Origin: Erpobdella octoculata
Lineage: Eukaryota; Annelida; Clitellata; Hirudinida; Erpobdellidae
Length of the DNA stretch: 64,000 nucleotides
Direction of reading: 5' to 3'
NCBI GenBank assembly: GCA_963978895.1
Contig: OZ022243.1
Span: 14,157,765-14,221,764, forward strand
This document shows positions 1-10,269 of the stretch, in pieces. The notes under the pieces are model-generated. The model worked only from the letters and a program-made list of their open reading frames with translations, was not told the origin of the DNA and searched no databases. A program made the position numbers and the translations under genes. How positions within the stretch are numbered: position 1 is the stretch's first letter; each line of letters opens with the position of its first letter.

Positions 1-1325
1 GTCTGGTTAGACTTTGCCAATGCTTATTGAGCTGTTCGTCACCAAATGTTGTGGAAAACTCTCAGATCGCATCATGTTCCAAATTTTGTGATAGAAATGT
101 TGCAACAGTATTTCGGACATTTCAAATTGAGGTTGTCAACGTCCTCATGTTCAACAGAATGGTTCCAGTTATAAGTTGGTATAGCAATGGGTTGCTCAAT
201 TTCACCCATTCTTTTCGTATTAGCGATGCAGCTGCTTCTGAATGCAGTGGGTTCTCGCGTGGAGGAAGCTTACGTTGGCAAAGGTATCTTGATGCCATCG
301 GTGAAGGCCTTCATGGATGATACAACTTTGGTTCTAAAGAAATGTATCTCAATGCGACGAGCTCTTGATGCATTCAGTGGGCTGCTATCATGGTGCGGCA
401 TGAGTTTCAAGGCAACCAAGTCAAGAAGCTTATCTATGCGACGAGGCAAGATCGACGACAACGTGACGTTTTCAGTTGCTGGCAACAGGATCCCAACATT
501 GAGAGAAGAACCGGTTAAGAGCTTGGGAAGGTGGTATGACGATTCGCTTAACGACACTGGACGGTGTTCTGAAGTTCTCCGATCGGCATTTGAAGATATA
601 AAGAAAATTGATGCGGCCCCACTCCAGAGCAGGTTCAAATTGTGGTTGCTTCAGTTTGTTCTGTTGCCGAGATTGCTGTGGCCTCTATCAATGTATGAGA
701 TAAGCTTACCATTGGTGGAGAAGTTAGAAAGGAGGATGAATAAATTTACAAGAAAATGGTTGGGTCTGCCTCCGGGATTTACTTCGGTAGCTTTGTACAG
801 CAAAACTGCCAAACTGAGGTTGCCACTGAAGTCTTTGGTTGAGGAGTTTAAGATAAACAAGATCCATACGCAACTAATGCTGGATAACTCTTCGGATCAA
901 AGAATTGTGGAGATGGGACCTCTTGTAAAGTCCGGAAAGAAATGGGTAGCCAGAAAGGAGATCGCAGAAACTGAAGCCTCTTTACGTTGGACAGAAAGAG
1001 TTGGGGCAGTTCAACAGGACAAACGGGGTCTCGGGTCAACCCATCGAGTTTGGTGGTCAAAAGCCAGCACCAGTGAACGAACAAGTCTGGTCATTCAGGA
1101 AAGAAAGAAAGCTATTGAGTCCCAGAGAATGATTAAGTTTGTTCAGTTATCTCAACAAGGAGATTGGACGACATGGGAAAATGCTGTTCAGCGTTCGCTT
1201 TCTTGGAAAGACATTTGACAATACACACCACTACGTTTGTCTTTTTTGATTAGATCTCTTTATGATCAACTGCCGTCATCCAGCAATCTTCGAAGATGGA
1301 AGTTGAAAGACGATGATTCGTGCAT
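1..1325 (+). pseudogene. Decayed LINE reverse transcriptase, 5' segment
   Basis: This reading frame matches the C-terminal half of a non-LTR retrotransposon reverse transcriptase. The frame starting at base 1 enters inside the RT palm, and the FMDD active-site box lies at about 310-321. A long thumb and linker region rich in Trp, Lys and Arg follows. In-frame stops at 28-30, 172-174 and 1216-1218 break the frame. It continues to a CxxC pair (CMLC) just before 1326, where a hAT element interrupts it. The remaining zinc-knuckle and endonuclease half is at 2046-2711. The 5' part of the LINE lies outside the window. It is a relic, not an active gene; the LINE clade is inferred from the downstream endonuclease. 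Confidence 0.85.
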
Positions 1326-1333
1326 GTTATGTG
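1326..1333. repeat. Target site duplication GTTATGTG, left copy
   Basis: The 8-bp sequence GTTATGTG is repeated exactly at 2038-2045 and flanks the hAT element. Eight base pairs is the duplication made by hAT transposases. Confidence 0.9.
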
Positions 1334-2037
1334 TAAGGCTGGGCCCGATTAATCGGCGTACGCATAATCGACGCCGATTATTGACATATCGGCATAATCG
1401 GTTATCGGCAAAAATAATCGGCGCCGATTAAAAATTTTGTAAAAATTGGTTTGTATATTATCTAGTGAAAGTACGGCGAAGCTAGCTAGACGCTATTTAT
1501 CTGCACCAGCTTCCAGCGTGCAAAGTGAGCAGCTCTTCAAAGGCGCTGGAGAAATTTTTTCGGATCGCCGTGGATCGTTGCTCGCCGAGAAGGGAGAAAT
1601 GTTATTATTACTTAAATATAACTTACCTCAACTTGGCTTTGATTATTTTATTAACTCTTGAACGGTAGCTATCTTCAATATAAATTTTTATCCATTTTGT
1701 ATTTTTATTAGTTTAGAATTAACTACTGGATTATTATTTTATTTTTTTCAATACTATAATTAGTTTCAACATTGAATGACTTGACAAAATGTTCTGGATT
1801 TTTAATAAATAATTATTATTCTATGGTTGTGTGAACGTTGGTTGAATTATCACGGCTAGCGCATGCAAGCAGGAAAACACGCGCTTGTATTATGGCGGTA
1901 TGTTTCGGATGAAGCATTTTCACTAAAGAAATAGTAATTATAAAATAATCGGCATCGTAATCGGTATCGGCAATTTTAATAATCGGCTATACGCGGTATC
2001 GGCATAATCTGCAAAAAGTCATATCAGTACAGCCTTA
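1334..2037 (+). mobile_element. Deleted hAT DNA transposon inside the LINE
   Basis: This 704-bp element has 8-bp terminal inverted repeats (TAAGGCTG at 1334-1341, CAGCCTTA at 2030-2037) and a perfect 8-bp target duplication. Many subterminal copies of AATCGG/CCGATTA lie near both ends, the usual transposase-binding pattern of hAT elements. It keeps only the C-terminal dimerisation domain of the transposase. It splits the zinc-knuckle of the LINE, so it is younger than the LINE. It cannot encode its own transposase and would depend on another copy. Confidence 0.9.
1446..1661 (+). pseudogene. hAT transposase C-terminal dimerisation domain remnant
   Basis: The 71-residue reading frame matches the hAT family C-terminal signature: a short Leu/Tyr helix, then PASSVQSEQLFKGAG, then a DRRGSLL stretch and a KGEMLLLLKYNL helix, ending at a natural stop. 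No BED finger or DDE catalytic core is present because the element is internally deleted. Only the protein tail survives, so no catalytic function is expected. Confidence 0.85.
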
Positions 2038-2045
2038 GTTATGTG

Positions 2046-2711
2046 GGCAATCGGAGTCTCTCATTCACGTTCTTTCCTGTTGTTCGTTTTCACTTTCACA
2101 CGGGAGGTACACTTGGCGCCATAACCAAGTACTCCGAAAATTGCTTGACTTCGTCAAAGAAGCGTGTAAGAAAGCAAAAACAAGAGGAATACAGCAGAAA
2201 AGGAAAATCTACTTTTTGAGAGAAGGCAATCTGAAGTTCCACAGGTTCAGATCTACAAGAGACTTTGAATGTGTGATGGGTGCTGCCGACGATTGGTCGG
2301 TTTCGGCTGATTTGAATGGCGAAAGAAAATTTCCAGAAGCTGTGAGATCTAGCGGTTTAAAGCCGGATATAATTATATATTCTGACTTGGCCAAGACAAT
2401 GCTCCTGATTGAACTCTCTGTGCCATGGGAAAGTAACATGGAATCTAGCAATATTTTCAAAGAGGAGAGATATAGGGATTTAGCATGTGATTTGAATGCC
2501 AAACGGTTCAGGACTGAAATTTTTGCAGTCGAGGTTGGCGTTCGAGGGTTGGTGCAGCTCAATGTTAAAACTGCTGAAAACTTTTGGTTTTTCAAACCGA
2601 GAAAAAACTCGAGCCATCAAGGAGATCTCCCAGACAGCTGAAGCTGCATCTTTTTGGATTTTCGCTAATAGAAAAAAGAAAGCGCTACAAGATGTACACG
2701 AAATGGTTTAG
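2046..2711 (+). pseudogene. LINE restriction-like endonuclease, 3' segment
   Basis: This is the continuation of the LINE after the hAT insertion. It starts with the His and Cys half of a CCHC knuckle. A restriction-like endonuclease of the R2/NeSL/HERO type follows: KPD at about 2360-2368 and the IELSVPWE core around 2406-2430 form the PD-(D/E)xK-like centre, with a following KEERYRDLA helix and a VEVGVRG segment. A frameshift between about 2590 and 2640 moves the C-terminal tail (ISQTAEAASFW) into another frame, which ends with a stop at 2709-2711. The domain is known to nick target DNA for target-primed reverse transcription. The exact clade is not resolved. Confidence 0.8.
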
Positions 2712-2964
2712 CCTTGTTTACATTGAGCGATAATCGTTCCGGCGATTTCAAGTTTTGTTTCGAACAGTTCTCTGCTGAACTTTGAATTTTCGTGTTTCAA
2801 GTTAGGAATTTGGAAATTTTTCTCGCTGAAGGGCGTCCGCCTGATCAACAGACGTGGGCCCACCTCTCTTAAAAGCGTCAAGAAGTTTAAGGGCCGAAAC
2901 GCTAAAAATGAGAGGTTCTTCTTCTGAAGACCTTCGGCGACGAAAGCTCGCAAAGAGTTATAAC

Positions 2965-3204
2965 ACACACATACATACATACATACATACATACATACAT
3001 ACATACATACATACATACACACACATACATACATACATACATACATAGATACATACACACACATATATACCTTGAATGAACATATAGTGCCGAAATATTG
3101 TAAAAAACACATACATACATAATCACACACACAGACATACATACATAATCACACACACAGACACACATACATGCGCATACACATACATACATACATACAT
3201 ATAC
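2965..3204. repeat. (CATA)n microsatellite, left part
   Basis: Tandem CATA repeats with CACA interruptions. The array continues on the other side of the pogo-like element at 4369-4410, so that element inserted into an older microsatellite. Long reading frames here (THIHTY or YVCM repeats) are repeat artefacts. Confidence 0.95.
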
Positions 3205-3209
3205 ACATA

Positions 3210-4368
3210 GGGGAGACCGGGGCTCAATGTTACAGGGGCTACATGTTACAGTGATAATATCTATGGTGTATATTTATTTGTAGTCAATATCAATGTTTCA
3301 GCGCATGCTCACAGTGAATCTGACAATATCCGGCGATGCTGATTTAAATATAAACAATACTGATAAAGTTGTAGCAAATAAGAACAGCACAGAGGGGCCT
3401 GATGCAGCACCTCTTCATCAATCATACATGCTATTATAATGACTATTTTAATTATTATTGGTTTTTTTGTTCTGTCTTATTTGTGATTTTGAATGTATGT
3501 ATTGATAACTGAATAAACAAACTCATAAACTATTTTCGAGTCGATATCTTTTTCCAGGTAGGTGTGCACTTTGTTTGTTTCTGCAGCTAGTTTGATTACT
3601 TCTGTTGTCATATTTTGCATGTTGGTAGCATGGTGATATGTGCTGATAAACAGACAATTTCTAGCGATGTAGCAGGGCCGTTGTATTAGTAGTGACTTGT
3701 TTTTTACGAAAAATCACATTGGGGCTATATGTTACACTTGTAACGGGGCTATATGTTACACTTGCAACATATAGGGTTACACTTGTAACATATAGCCCCG
3801 CATGATAAGCTGATGCTCACCAGTGAAACCTGTCCTCATATTGTTAGACAACCACGAATCGCACATGTCGATTGAGGTTATCGACCACTGCAAACTGAAT
3901 GAAGTCGTTCTTCTCACGTTTCCACCTCACTGCTCGCACAAGCTACAGCCGCTGGACCGCAGCGTATTTGGACCGCTGAAAAAATACGTCAACTCAGCTT
4001 GTGATGGTTGGATGAGAAGCCTAGTTTGTGGCGAATCATTTGAGTATGATATTTTTTGTATCGTTAGAGGTGTTCCTGTACAATAATCCCTGTACATTTA
4101 CGAAATATGTCTTTTATGCATCTGTAACAATGTAACCCCAGTCCTTGTAACATGTAACCCCGGTAGTGGGGTTATTTGTTACATTCGAGGGGTTCATCTA
4201 AAATCATAATTCCTAAAAATCCATGAACTAATAACAGGACTTACTTATCCTCATCTTAGTGTAACATGTTGCTGCACTAAACCCCACTGGCCTTAGGTAA
4301 ATTAAGGTTATAGGGATCAGCCAATTTACAAAAAAGTGAAATTTGTAACATATAACCCCGGTCTCCCC
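3210..4368 (+). mobile_element. Deleted pogo-like (Tc1/mariner superfamily) transposon
   Basis: This 1,159-bp element has perfect 13-bp terminal inverted repeats (GGGGAGACCGGGG at 3210-3222 and its complement at 4356-4368) flanked by TA dinucleotides at 3208-3209 and 4369-4370, as expected for the Tc1/mariner superfamily. Internally there are repeated GGGGCTATATGTTACA motifs near both ends and in the middle. A fragment of a DDE_1-type transposase is encoded at 3823-4086. The helix-turn-helix N-terminus is missing, so the copy is non-autonomous. Confidence 0.9.
3823..4086 (+). pseudogene. pogo/Tigger-type DDE transposase fragment
   Basis: The 87-residue frame carries the second catalytic region of pogo-type DDE_1 transposases: LILLDNHESH with the catalytic Asp, then LLTFPPHCSHKLQPLD and VFGPLKK. 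These motifs are shared with Tigger and JERKY proteins. The upstream catalytic Asp, the DNA-binding domain and the third acidic residue are absent. The frame drifts after SACDGWM and ends at 4086. It is a remnant of a larger transposase. Confidence 0.85.
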
Positions 4369-4399
4369 TACATACGCACATACATACATGCATGCATAC

Positions 4400-4560
4400 A
4401 TACATAATCCCGTTCCCGCTCACGCTCACGCTCATTATCTCCTTTCCACTTTTTCCTAACTTCTTTTAGCCCATAAAATTAAAATAGATTTGCTAAAAGT
4501 TGTTTGAACCCTTCAAACGTTGTTACGCAAACTAAATTTGAATTTTATTACACAAATTAT
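4400..4560 (-). repeat. Truncated copy of the GC-minisatellite Helitron-like family
   Basis: The segment with CCCGTTCCCGCTCACGCTC, then TTCTAACTTCTTTTAGCCC and AAATAGATTTGC, matches the body of longer copies at 9690-10264 and 58057-58375. Here the GC-rich CTAG end is missing. The family is read with its 3' end as the GCTAGT terminus, which puts this copy on the minus strand. Confidence 0.6.
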
Positions 4561-4860
4561 CTTTGATGGTCGTACATAGGCACTTTCGGCCTGGAAAGTT
4601 TTTTAGCCTACCTGAGCCGGGAGATCGGAGTTGGGAGTCCAAACATTCTTAACATTCATCCCCTGTATGAAAACTACCTCCTTGCCAAATTTCATCAAGA
4701 TCGCTCTCCCGCTCCGCTCATTTTGTGATCGATTTCAATTTTGTTATCACAAAAACCTTCTACCATTGCCTCTCAAGCTTGTGTAAAAATTGCACTACGA
4801 TTGAATGAATGGTGTAGCAATGCATAAAGGACATCTATACCTACATACATATTCTCATTT
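4561..4860 (+). repeat. Dispersed repeat (two modules), copy 1
   Basis: The first module (TTTGATGGTCGTACATAGGC, then GCCTGGAAAG and CCAAATTTCATCAAGAT) recurs at 5507-5700. The second (AATGGTGTAGCAATGCATAA) recurs at 5405-5490 and, inverted, at 9093-9240. Both end next to TA- or CATA-rich tracts. No coding capacity is visible and the family was not identified. Confidence 0.6.
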
Positions 4861-4889
4861 ATATATATATATATATATATATTTTATTT

Positions 4890-5356
<467 letters not shown>

Positions 5357-5399
5357 CCCGCTCATTTTTTGACGGATTTCAAATTTTTCTCTATATTTG

Positions 5400-5705
5400 A
5401 TTACCCTTGACTTTCAAGGTTGTGTGAAAATTTCATTACGATCGGATGAATGGTGTAGCAATGCATAAAAAACATACATACAAACATTCATTTTTATATA
5501 TATAGATTACCTTTGATGGTCGTACATAGGCACTTTTTGCCTGGAAAGGGTTCCCCCCCTAAGCCGGAGGATGGGAGTAGGGAGTCCAAACCTTGTTCAT
5601 ATTTTGTCTTGTATGAGAACCACTTCCTTGCCAAATTTCATCAAGATAGCTCCAGCGGTTCTGATTTCTATGCCCACACACAAACATACAAATATTCATT
5701 TATAT
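5400..5705 (+). repeat. Dispersed repeat (two modules), copy 2
   Basis: The AATGGTGTAGCAATGCATAA module (5405-5490) and the TTTGATGGTCGTACATAGGC module (5507-5700) occur again, in the opposite order to 4561-4860. They run into a TA-rich tract at 5710-5790. Confidence 0.6.
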
Positions 5706-5709
5706 ATTT

Positions 5710-5712
5710 GTG

Positions 5713-5790
<78 letters not shown>
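5710..5790. repeat. (TA)n microsatellite
   Basis: Imperfect then pure TA repeat directly before the 5' end of the Helitron, consistent with Helitron insertion into AT-rich sites. Confidence 0.95.
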
Positions 5791-5793
<3 letters not shown>

Positions 5794-6428
5794 AAGTCGG
5801 GTTTGTGTTACGACACTTATAACTCAAGAACGGCTGAACCGATTTTAAAGATTTTTGATTTATTGGATTTCTCTCAGCTCCTATTAACAGAATAACTAAA
5901 AAATATTGACATAGAATCATGGAGTGGCCCATGGGGACCGCAGTATGTACCCCGGTAGCTATACAGCCTTAACAGTGCGTCCTAGAAAAAAACTTCAAAT
6001 GGCAAAGTTGTAGAGCACCATCTATTTGGTCTTACGGACAAAATAAATCTTCAATTTGGAGTTTGAGTTATCGAGATATACAGATGTTTAATTTTCCGCG
6101 ACATGACATTTATGCGCAAATGGGGTAGAGCGCATGTTATTAAATTTTCTGACTATTTCATTGTTTACAATTGAAAATCTCACAGAACAAAATTAAGTAA
6201 ATATCTTTTTCAATTAAAATATAAAATAAAATAATTGTTTATGGGCCATAAAAATATAAAAGATATTTTTAGCATAGATGATTTTTAGTTTCGCATTTTC
6301 CGTTTTCCATTTGGCATTAGCAAAGTGTCAATGCTGTTCTGTCAATATTATATTTTCGTTCGTTGGAATTAATTTGCGAGTTTTAAAGTTTTATTACTTT
6401 TAACAAAAACATTATTAATAACAAAACA

Positions 6429-6605
6429 ATGCCGCGACCCAGAAGATCTAATCTTTCCCAAAATAGCCGTCAGGCAATTAGGCATCAGAAAAATGTTAAC
6501 CAATCCACCGCGGAAGAACTGGAATTAGCGCGAGAAAGGCGCCGCGTTAGTATGGCCCGGCTTCGTGCTTCCCGAAGACAAGAGCACCGAAGGAGATGCA
6601 GCTAA
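6429..6605 (+). pseudogene. Helitron N-terminal basic peptide
   Basis: A 58-codon frame opens with MPRPRRSNLSQ and is full of Arg, Gln and Glu. This resembles the start of Helitron2 Rep-helicase proteins. It stops at TAA 6603-6605, after which the sequence jumps to the Rep domain, so a large internal segment is lost. As it stands it would give a short, highly basic peptide with no catalytic domain. Confidence 0.65.
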
Positions 6606-6621
6606 CATTGGTTGATTAACT

Positions 6622-7722
6622 ATTCTACCGGTTACTTATATAGGTAGTCCGCGCCATATGCATGAATATGCGCAGGATGCAATGACATATGTTCGTCATT
6701 ACGGTCGGCCAGATCTATTCATTACCTTCACCTGTAATCCAAAGTGGATTGAAATTGTTCAAATGCTGCTTCCCAGACAAACATCAAGTGATCGGCACGA
6801 CATCACCGCACGTGTCTTCAAACAAAAAATTCGGTCCCTGATGAACTTCATTGTAAAGCAACACGTTTTTGGTGATACTCGATGCTGGATGTATTCAATC
6901 GAATGGCAAAAACGAGACTTGCCTCATGCACACATTCTCATTTGGTTAGTTGAAAAAATTAGACCTGACCAAATAAATGATATCATAAATGCCGAGATTG
7001 CTGATCCCGAAATCGATCCAGACCTACAGGATGTTGTAGTTATGAATATGATTCATGGACCGTGTGTCGCCATCAACCGCCAATTACCGTGCATGGTCGA
7101 CGGCAAGTGTTCCAAACGTTATCCACGAAAATTTACGACAGAGACCATCACTGGCACTGATGGCTATCCATTATATCAACGTCGATCACCCGATGATAAC
7201 GGTCGAACTGTCACAAAGAAAGTGAAAGGAAACGATTTCGTGGTTGACAACAGTTGGATTGTTCCATATTCGCCACTTCTTTCCAAAACATTCAAGACAC
7301 ATTGCAATGTTGAGTATTGCAATTCTGTAAAGTCAATTAAGTACATCTGCAAATATGTAACGAAAGGCAGCGATATGGCAGTTTTTGGCATTCAAAGCTC
7401 AGATAATGACGAGATTAGACGCTATCAAATTGGTAGATATGTGAACTGCAATGAGGCAATTTGGCGTATATTCTCATTCTCTTTTCACGAACGTCATCCC
7501 ACTGTTGTCCATTTTGATGTGCATCTGGAGAATAGTCAACGAGTTTATTTTAACGCGTCGAATATTATTCAACGTGCTGAAACACCTCCAGCAACAACAT
7601 TAACGAGTTTTTTGCGATTTGCCAAGCACAAACGTTGCTTTACTCGGAGATGCCACGTTATAACACTTGGAACGCTTCATCAAAAAAATTTCAACGTCGG
7701 AAGCAAGGCAGTGCGGTTTTAA
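6622..7722 (+). pseudogene. Helitron Rep (HUH relaxase) domain fragment
   Basis: The frame runs from a conserved IGSPRHMHEYAQDAM segment through LFITFTCNP to the HUH motif (LPHAHILIW, about 6920-6946), then a Cys-rich zinc-binding stretch (CMVDGKCSKRYP). The Rep catalytic tyrosines lie in KYICKYVTKG at about 7339-7368, and a YVNCNEAIWRIFSF block follows. These motifs define the rolling-circle replication initiator of eukaryotic Helitrons. After about 7600 the frame is joined to unrelated helicase-tail sequence by a deletion and ends at 7722. It is not expected to transpose by itself. Confidence 0.9.
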
Positions 7723-7930
7723 AATAATTCAATTTCCGATTCGCCTAGCATTTGCTATGACGATTAACAAATCACAAGGCCAATCTTTGAGTGTTTGTGG
7801 TCTGAACTTGGATAATGCATGTTTTTCTCATGGTCAATTGTATGTGGCGTGTTCATGTGTCGGCAGACCATCAGATATTTCGCCCGATAATAAAACAAAA
7901 AACATAGTGTATCATAAAGTGCTGGATTAA
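7667..7930 (+). pseudogene. Helitron Pif1-type helicase C-terminus
   Basis: The frame contains FPIRLAFAMTINKSQGQSL, the last conserved helicase motif of Pif1/Helitron helicases, followed by LYVACSCVGRPSDI and a natural stop at 7928-7930. Helicase motifs I to V are absent. It overlaps the end of the Rep frame in another phase, so the internal deletion is also frame-breaking. Confidence 0.85.
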
Positions 7931-8106
7931 AAAGAATTGACCCGAGTTCAACCAATGTTTTTCTAATAAACTATTAAAGTGAACGTTTTTTTATTTTGTT
8001 TTCTTTTAAACTTATATATATATATATATATATATTTGTCATTATTGTTCTTTATTGCTTAAAAAATACACTCTTTAAGGTGAAACGAAGTTCGCCGGGT
8101 CCGCTA

Positions 8107-8229
<123 letters not shown>

Positions 8230-8460
8230 CCAGCGGACTCGGCAAACTTCGTTTCACCTTAAAGAGTGTATTTTTTAAGCAATAAAGAACAATAATAACA
8301 AATATATATATAAGTTTAAAAGAAAACAAAATAGAAAAACGTTCACTTTAATAGTTTATTAGAAAAAAACATTGTTTGAACTCGGGTCGATGAATAAATG
8401 AATCTTTCATAAAAAGTCAGCAACAAAATTAGTAAATGCGTTTAATAATTTAGATAAAAT
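8230..8460 (-). mobile_element. Inverted Helitron 3'-end fragment
   Basis: This segment is the reverse complement of the Helitron 3' end at about 7935-8107: CAGCGGACTCGGCAAACTTC, TTTCACCTTAAAGAGTGTA, and later GAACTCGGGTCGA correspond motif by motif. The terminal CTAG is mutated (ACCAGC instead of ACTAGC). Only the last roughly 170 bp of the element are clearly recognisable, so it is a 5'-truncated or deleted copy. Confidence 0.75.
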
Positions 8461-8468
8461 TGCAATAC

Positions 8469-8811
8469 CCCAACAAAAGCGCTTAACAACCACTGTTTTT
8501 TGGCGGTGGAAGTGGCGCAGATGGTAAGGTAGTTGGCATAATGCGAGGCGGTGTTGCCGATCCGACGGTCGTGGGTTCGAGTCTGAAGTTGAGACATTTA
8601 TATCTGCGTTATTTCGTGGTGGATTGTACGCCATCCAAGTTTCTGATATATGTGGCTCGTAAAAACATATCAACGCTATGTTTCCTTATAATATATATCA
8701 TAAAACATATATCTTCGATAGTTATTAAATTAGCTAGTGACGGATTGTACGCCGTACAACTTATATTATCGAGCATTGATTCGTACCCATTCATAGTCGA
8801 GTGTTGTGTTC
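8469..8811 (+). mobile_element. tRNA-derived SINE, copy 1
   Basis: A box A-like sequence (TGGCGCAGATGG, 8513-8524) and a box B-like sequence (GGTTCGAGTCT, 8574-8584) form an internal RNA polymerase III promoter. The 5' module from CCCCAACAAAAGCGC onwards recurs at 8818-8943. The body after box B (to about 8811) contains two GGATTGTACGCC motifs. It does not fold as a functional tRNA: the box A to box B distance is long and no acceptor stem is evident. Confidence 0.6.
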
Positions 8812-8817
8812 AACATA

Positions 8818-9066
<249 letters not shown>

Positions 9067-9092
9067 GAATGTTTGTATATATGTATATATGT

Positions 9093-9335
9093 ATGTTAAT
9101 GTCCTTTATGCATTGCTACACCATTCATCCGATCGTAATGAAATTTTCACACAACCTTGAGAGTCAATGGAAATCAAAAATAAGAAAAAAATTTTTTGAA
9201 ATCCGTCACAAAATGAGCGGAGCGGAGCGGGTGAGCGAGCGGGAACTATATATATATATGTATGTGCGTATGTATGTGTGTATGTATGTATGTATGTGTA
9301 TGTGCATGTATGTGTGTCTGTGTGTGTGTTTATGT
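9093..9335 (-). repeat. Inverted dispersed repeat module and GTAT-rich tract
   Basis: TTATGCATTGCTACACCATT followed by CGATCGTAATGAAATTTTCA is the reverse complement of the module at about 4780-4840 and 5405-5490. It is followed by AAATGAGCGGAGCGG and an imperfect GTAT repeat (9253-9335). Confidence 0.6.
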
Positions 9336-9339
9336 ATGT

Positions 9340-9660
9340 ACTAGCGGAGATACCCGGCGTTGCCCAGGTTTTTTGAGGTTTTTCTAATGTTTGTCTCTTT
9401 CTCTCCCGTTTCCTTTCCCACCTGCTTTCCCACTCCTGTTAGCTTTCCCGTTTTCGGTCGTTTTCCCACTGCCGGTCGCTTTCCCGCTCCCGGTCGCTTT
9501 CCCGCTCCCGGTCGCTTTCCCGCTCCCGGTCGTTTTCCCGTCCCGGTCGCTGCCCCGTTCCCGCTCACGTTTGCTCTCCCATTCCCGCTCACGCTTGCTT
9601 TTCTGTTCCCGCTCGCTGTCCGTTCCGGGTCGCTTTCCCGTTTCTATAATAGACAAACTA
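9340..9660 (-). mobile_element. Helitron-like GC-minisatellite repeat, left inverted copy
   Basis: It begins ACTAGCGG followed by ACCCGGCGTTGCCC, the reverse complement of a Helitron-type 3' end (GC hairpin, then CTAGT). Inside is a tandem array of an 18-bp unit (CGGTCGCTTTCCCGCTCC type) with about six copies. It faces the copy at 9690-10264, so their CTAG ends point outward. Reading frames in this array are repeat artefacts. Confidence 0.65.
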
Positions 9661-9689
9661 ACCCACAAACATTCATATATATATATAGT

Positions 9690-10264
9690 CTTAGCAAATC
9701 TATTTTGCGTTTTATAGGCTAACAGAAGTTATGAAAGAATGTAAAAGAGAAAATGAGCGGGAACGGGAACGGGAACGGGAGAGCAACCGTGACCGGGAAT
9801 GGGAGAACAAGCATGACCGGGAACGGGAGAGCAAGCGTGAGCGGGAACGGGAAAGCGACCGGAAACGGGAAAGCGACCGGGAACGGGAAAGCGACCGGGA
9901 ACGGGAAAGCGACCGAGAACGGGAAAGCGACCGGGAACGGGAAAGCGACCGGGAACGGGAAAGCGACCGGGAACGGGAAAGCGACCGGGAACGCGGAAAG
10001 CGACCGGGAACGCGGAAAGCGACCGGGAACGCGGAAAGCGACTGGAATCGGGAGAGCAAGCTTGGAAGGAAACGCGAGCAAGAGAGAAAATCGATAACAG
10101 AACTTCTGAGCGGGAAAGCGACAGGGAGCTGGAAAACGACCGAGAGCGGAAAAGCGACCGGGAACGCTACGAAAACGGGAAAGTGGAGAAGGGAACGGGA
10201 GCGAGAGAGACAAACATTAGAAAAACCTCTAAAAACCCCGGGCAACGCCGGGTAACCCCGCTAG
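9690..10264 (+). mobile_element. Helitron-like GC-minisatellite repeat, right copy
   Basis: The repeat runs from TAGCAAATCTATTTTGCG through about ten copies of an 18-bp unit (GGGAACGGGAAAGCGACC) to CCCCGGGCAACGCCGGG, a GC hairpin, and ends CTAGT at 10260-10264, followed by TATATA. The hairpin followed by CTAG and an AT-rich target matches Helitron 3' ends. The 18-bp unit keeps all frames open on both strands, giving long SDRERE- or RSRSLS-like frames that should not be read as SR proteins. Confidence 0.7.
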
Positions 10265-10269
10265 TATAT

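Noticed and set aside
8500..8600. Functional tRNA gene
   Set aside because: Box A and B are present but the spacing is long and no acceptor stem or anticodon loop fits; a SINE head is more likely.
9712..10255. Arg/Ser-rich frames resembling SR splicing factors and a PFPVAFPFP frame
   Set aside because: All come from the 18-bp GC minisatellite, which is a multiple of three and lacks stops on both strands.
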